Shown here one piece after another: positions 61,356 through 64,000 of a stretch of DNA of 64,000 nt. The translations under genes and the position numbers were made by a program. The DNA is from Clostridiales bacterium (lineage in GTDB: Bacteria > Bacillota > Clostridia > Oscillospirales > Oscillospiraceae), in the NCBI GenBank assembly GCA_021205695.1, contig JAJPXB010000047.1, forward strand, positions 62,001 through 126,000, in the 5' to 3' direction. Below the pieces are notes generated by a model, which saw nothing but the letters and a program-made list of their open reading frames with translations, was not told the DNA's origin and did not search any database. The stretch's first letter is position 1; every line of letters begins with the position of its first letter.

Positions 61356-63161
61356 TCACTGGCTGTCCAGCTTGAGCACTGCCATAAACGCTTCGGTAGG
61401 CATCTGTACCGTGCCCAGAGAGCGCATCTTCTTTTTGCCCCGCTTCTGCTTCTCCAGCAGCTTTTTCTTACGGGTGATGTCGCCGCCGTAGCACTTGGCC
61501 AGCACGTCCTTGCGCACCGCCTTGATGGTCTCCCGGGCGATAATCTTGCCGCCGATGGCCGCCTGGATGGGTACCTCGAACTGCTGGCGGGGGATGTTCT
61601 CCTTCAGCTTCTCGCAGATGCGCCGGGCCCGGCCGTAGGCCTTGTCCTTGTGGACGATAATGCTCAGGGCATCCACCTTGTCCCCGTTGAGCAGGAAATC
61701 CACCTTCACCAGGCTGCTGGTGCGGTAGTCTGCCAGCTCGTAGTCCAGGGAGGCGTAGCCTTTGGTGTGGGCCTTGAGGGTGTCAAAGAAGTCGAAGATA
61801 GTCTCATTCAGGGGCATGGAGTAGCGCAGCTCTACCAGGTTGGTGTCCAGATACTGCATATCCCGGTACTCTCCCCGCCGCTCCTGGCAGATGGGCATAA
61901 TGTCCCCCACGTAGTCGTTGGGGGTGATGATGGAGACGTTGACGTAGGGCTCCCGGGCCTCCCTGATGACGGCGGGGTCGGGATAGTTGTGGGGGTTGTC
62001 CACCCGGACGACGGAGCCGTCCGTCTTGATGATCTCATAGATGACGTTGGGCAGGGTGGTAACCAGATCCAGGTCAAACTCCCGCTCCAGCCGCTCCTGG
62101 ATGATCTCCATATGGAGCAGCCCCAAAAAGCCGCACCGGAAGCCGAAGCCCAGGGCCGCGGAGGACTCCGGCTCAAAGACCAGAGAGGCGTCGTTGAGCT
62201 GGAGCTTTTCCAGGGCGTCCCGCAGATCGGGATATTTGGAGCCGTCCTCGGTGTAGATGCCGCAGTAGACCATGGGCTGAGCGGGCCGATAGCCGGGGAG
62301 GGCCTCAGCCGTGGGACGGGTGGCCCCGGTGACGGTGTCGCCTACGCGGGTGTCCCGTACGTTTTTGATGCTGGCGGTGAAATAGCCCACCTCTCCGGCG
62401 GTGAGCTCATCCCTGGGCTCCATGCCGATGGGCAGCATATGGCCGCACTCCACCACCTTATAGACGGCTCCGGAGGCCATCATCTCCACGTCCATACCCA
62501 CGGACAGCCTGCCGTCCACCACCCGGACCAGCACCACCACGCCCCGGTAGGAGTCATACTGGCTGTCGAAGATCAGGGCCTTTAAGGGGGCGTCCGGGTC
62601 GCCCTCCGGGGCGGGGATGTTGTCCACCACGTCCTCCAGGACAGCGGGGATGTTGATGCCCGCCTTGGCGGAGATCTCCGGGGCGTCGGCGGCGGGAAGG
62701 CCGATGATGTTCTCGATCTCCTCCTTCACCCGCCTGGGATCGGCGGCGGGGAGGTCGATCTTGTTGATGACCGGCAGAATCTCCAGGTTGTGATCCAAGG
62801 CCAGATAGGTGTTGGCCAGGGTCTGGGCCTCCACGCCCTGGCTGGCATCTACCACCAGCACCGCCCCCTCGCAGGCGGCCAGGGAACGGCTGACCTCATA
62901 GTTGAAATCCACATGGCCCGGGGTGTCGATCAGGTTGAGAAGATACTCCTCCCCGTCCGGGGCGTGGTAGCGCAGGGTCACAGCCCTGGCCTTGATGGTG
63001 ATGCCCCGCTCCCGCTCCAGCTCCATGTTGTCCAGCAGCTGACTCTCCATGTCCCGCTCCGCCACCGCTCCGCACAGCTCGATGAGCCGGTCGGACAGCG
63101 TTGATTTGCCGTGGTCGATATGCGCGATGATGGAAAAATTACGAATATGATCCTGATTCAT
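61356..63161 (-). CDS. lepA: elongation factor 4
   Basis: [50 protein letters not shown]-terminal [24 protein letters not shown]. Confidence 0.97.
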   Translation of the reverse strand: MNQDHIRNFSIIAHIDHGKSTLSDRLIELCGAVAERDMESQLLDNMELERERGITIKARAVTLRYHAPDGEEYLLNLIDTPGHVDFNYEVSRSLAACEGAVLVVDASQGVEAQTLANTYLALDHNLEILPVINKIDLPAADPRRVKEEIENIIGLPAADAPEISAKAGINIPAVLEDVVDNIPAPEGDPDAPLKALIFDSQYDSYRGVVVLVRVVDGRLSVGMDVEMMASGAVYKVVECGHMLPIGMEPRDELTAGEVGYFTASIKNVRDTRVGDTVTGATRPTAEALPGYRPAQPMVYCGIYTEDGSKYPDLRDALEKLQLNDASLVFEPESSAALGFGFRCGFLGLLHMEIIQERLEREFDLDLVTTLPNVIYEIIKTDGSVVRVDNPHNYPDPAVIREAREPYVNVSIITPNDYVGDIMPICQERRGEYRDMQYLDTNLVELRYSMPLNETIFDFFDTLKAHTKGYASLDYELADYRTSSLVKVDFLLNGDKVDALSIIVHKDKAYGRARRICEKLKENIPRQQFEVPIQAAIGGKIIARETIKAVRKDVLAKCYGGDITRKKKLLEKQKRGKKKMRSLGTVQMPTEAFMAVLKLDSQ

Positions 63162-63870
63162 GGCGATACTCCCAAATCAAAGTAGTTGACTGTTCATCCA
63201 TCCGAGCGGAGATCCGATCCTCCGCGTCCCGGACGATGGCCGTCATGTAGGGATAGGCGGCGGGGAACTCCCGGCGGAGGGTCTCCCGGTTGGGGAGGGT
63301 GAGGCCTGCCCCATTCCGGGCGCAGTCCCGGAGGGAGAGCAGGTACCGCCCCCGGCTCAGCTGCAGCTCAGCGTCCCCAAGGCCGGAGGAGATGGCGTCG
63401 TCGTCGGCGGAAAACTGCCCCAGGCTGGCGACAGGGTCCCACTGGTAGAGCTGCCGGAGAAGAAGGTAGACCGCCGTGGACAGATACCGGGCGGCGGCGG
63501 AGAGGACGGCGGCGTTTTCCAGCCGGGCCAGCAGGTCAAAGAGGAGGGAGATGGCGTTGATCACGGGCCTGGCGGCCTCGGTGGCCTGGCGGCGCTGGCG
63601 CTGTCGGCTACTCCTGACGCCGGAAACGGCGGCGGGGTGGATCATCGCGCCCTCCCGCTCCGTCGTCCGGCCCAGGAGATAGTCCGCAGACACCCGATAG
63701 TAATCGCAGGCCCGGATGACGAAGGCCAGCCCCGGCTCCCGGATGCCGTTTTCATAGTGGGACAGAAGGGCCTGGCTGATGCCCAGCGCCTCCGCCGCCG
63801 CGCGCTGGCTGATGCCGCGCTCCTTCCGCAGAGCGGAGAGGGTGTGAGAAAAATCCTGATTGGTCATCAT
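63139..63870 (-). CDS. XRE-family transcriptional regulator
   Basis: [56 protein letters not shown]. Confidence 0.9.
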   Translation of the reverse strand: MMTNQDFSHTLSALRKERGISQRAAAEALGISQALLSHYENGIREPGLAFVIRACDYYRVSADYLLGRTTEREGAMIHPAAVSGVRSSRQRQRRQATEAARPVINAISLLFDLLARLENAAVLSAAARYLSTAVYLLLRQLYQWDPVASLGQFSADDDAISSGLGDAELQLSRGRYLLSLRDCARNGAGLTLPNRETLRREFPAAYPYMTAIVRDAEDRISARMDEQSTTLIWEYRHESGSYS

Positions 63871-64000
63871 ATAAAAACACTCCCAGTGTGAGAAAGGCAA
63901 AAGAAGAAAAACAGACAGTAATAATGATAACAGACCGTATTCAAAAAGTAAAGCGTCCTGAGGGGGAAATCTTTGTTAAAAACTTAGCAAAGGAAATTAG

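Noticed and set aside
59624-62585. Long plus-strand ORFs 59624-61339 and 61287-62585
   Set aside because: Antisense to the decarboxylase and lepA genes, which have clear family motifs

Overview
GC-rich Clostridia-like chromosomal segment (Oscillospiraceae-like by gene content; inference). It carries housekeeping genes (trmB, ugd, hslO, greA, lysS, pstSCAB-phoU, holB, ricT/yaaT, lepA), large coiled-coil-tailed glycosyltransferases, a tRNA-Thr, degenerate mobile-element remnants, and a complete type I-C CRISPR-Cas locus (cas3-cas5-cas8c-cas7-cas4-cas1-cas2) with a 47-repeat array at 24495-27615. The strongest signal is in the cas3-cas5 intergenic region. A pseudo-repeat on the minus strand (GT-CAGC-ACAA-GCTG-TGGATTGAAAT) keeps the hairpin plus exact 11-nt crRNA 5' handle of the array repeat. 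It has its own near-consensus promoter and is followed by a guide. The guide matches the cas operon promoter at 16 of its first 18 positions, with mismatches only at positions 6 and 12, next to a 5'-TTC PAM. This looks like a CreR/CreA-type crRNA-like autorepressor of a type I-C system. Other notable items: a structured ncRNA candidate directly after the CRISPR array, an acyl-CoA dehydrogenase-EtfB fusion, a frameshifted pstA, duplicated and overlapping spacers, and a chimeric glycosyltransferase tail. No database search was run; family calls come from reading the translations.
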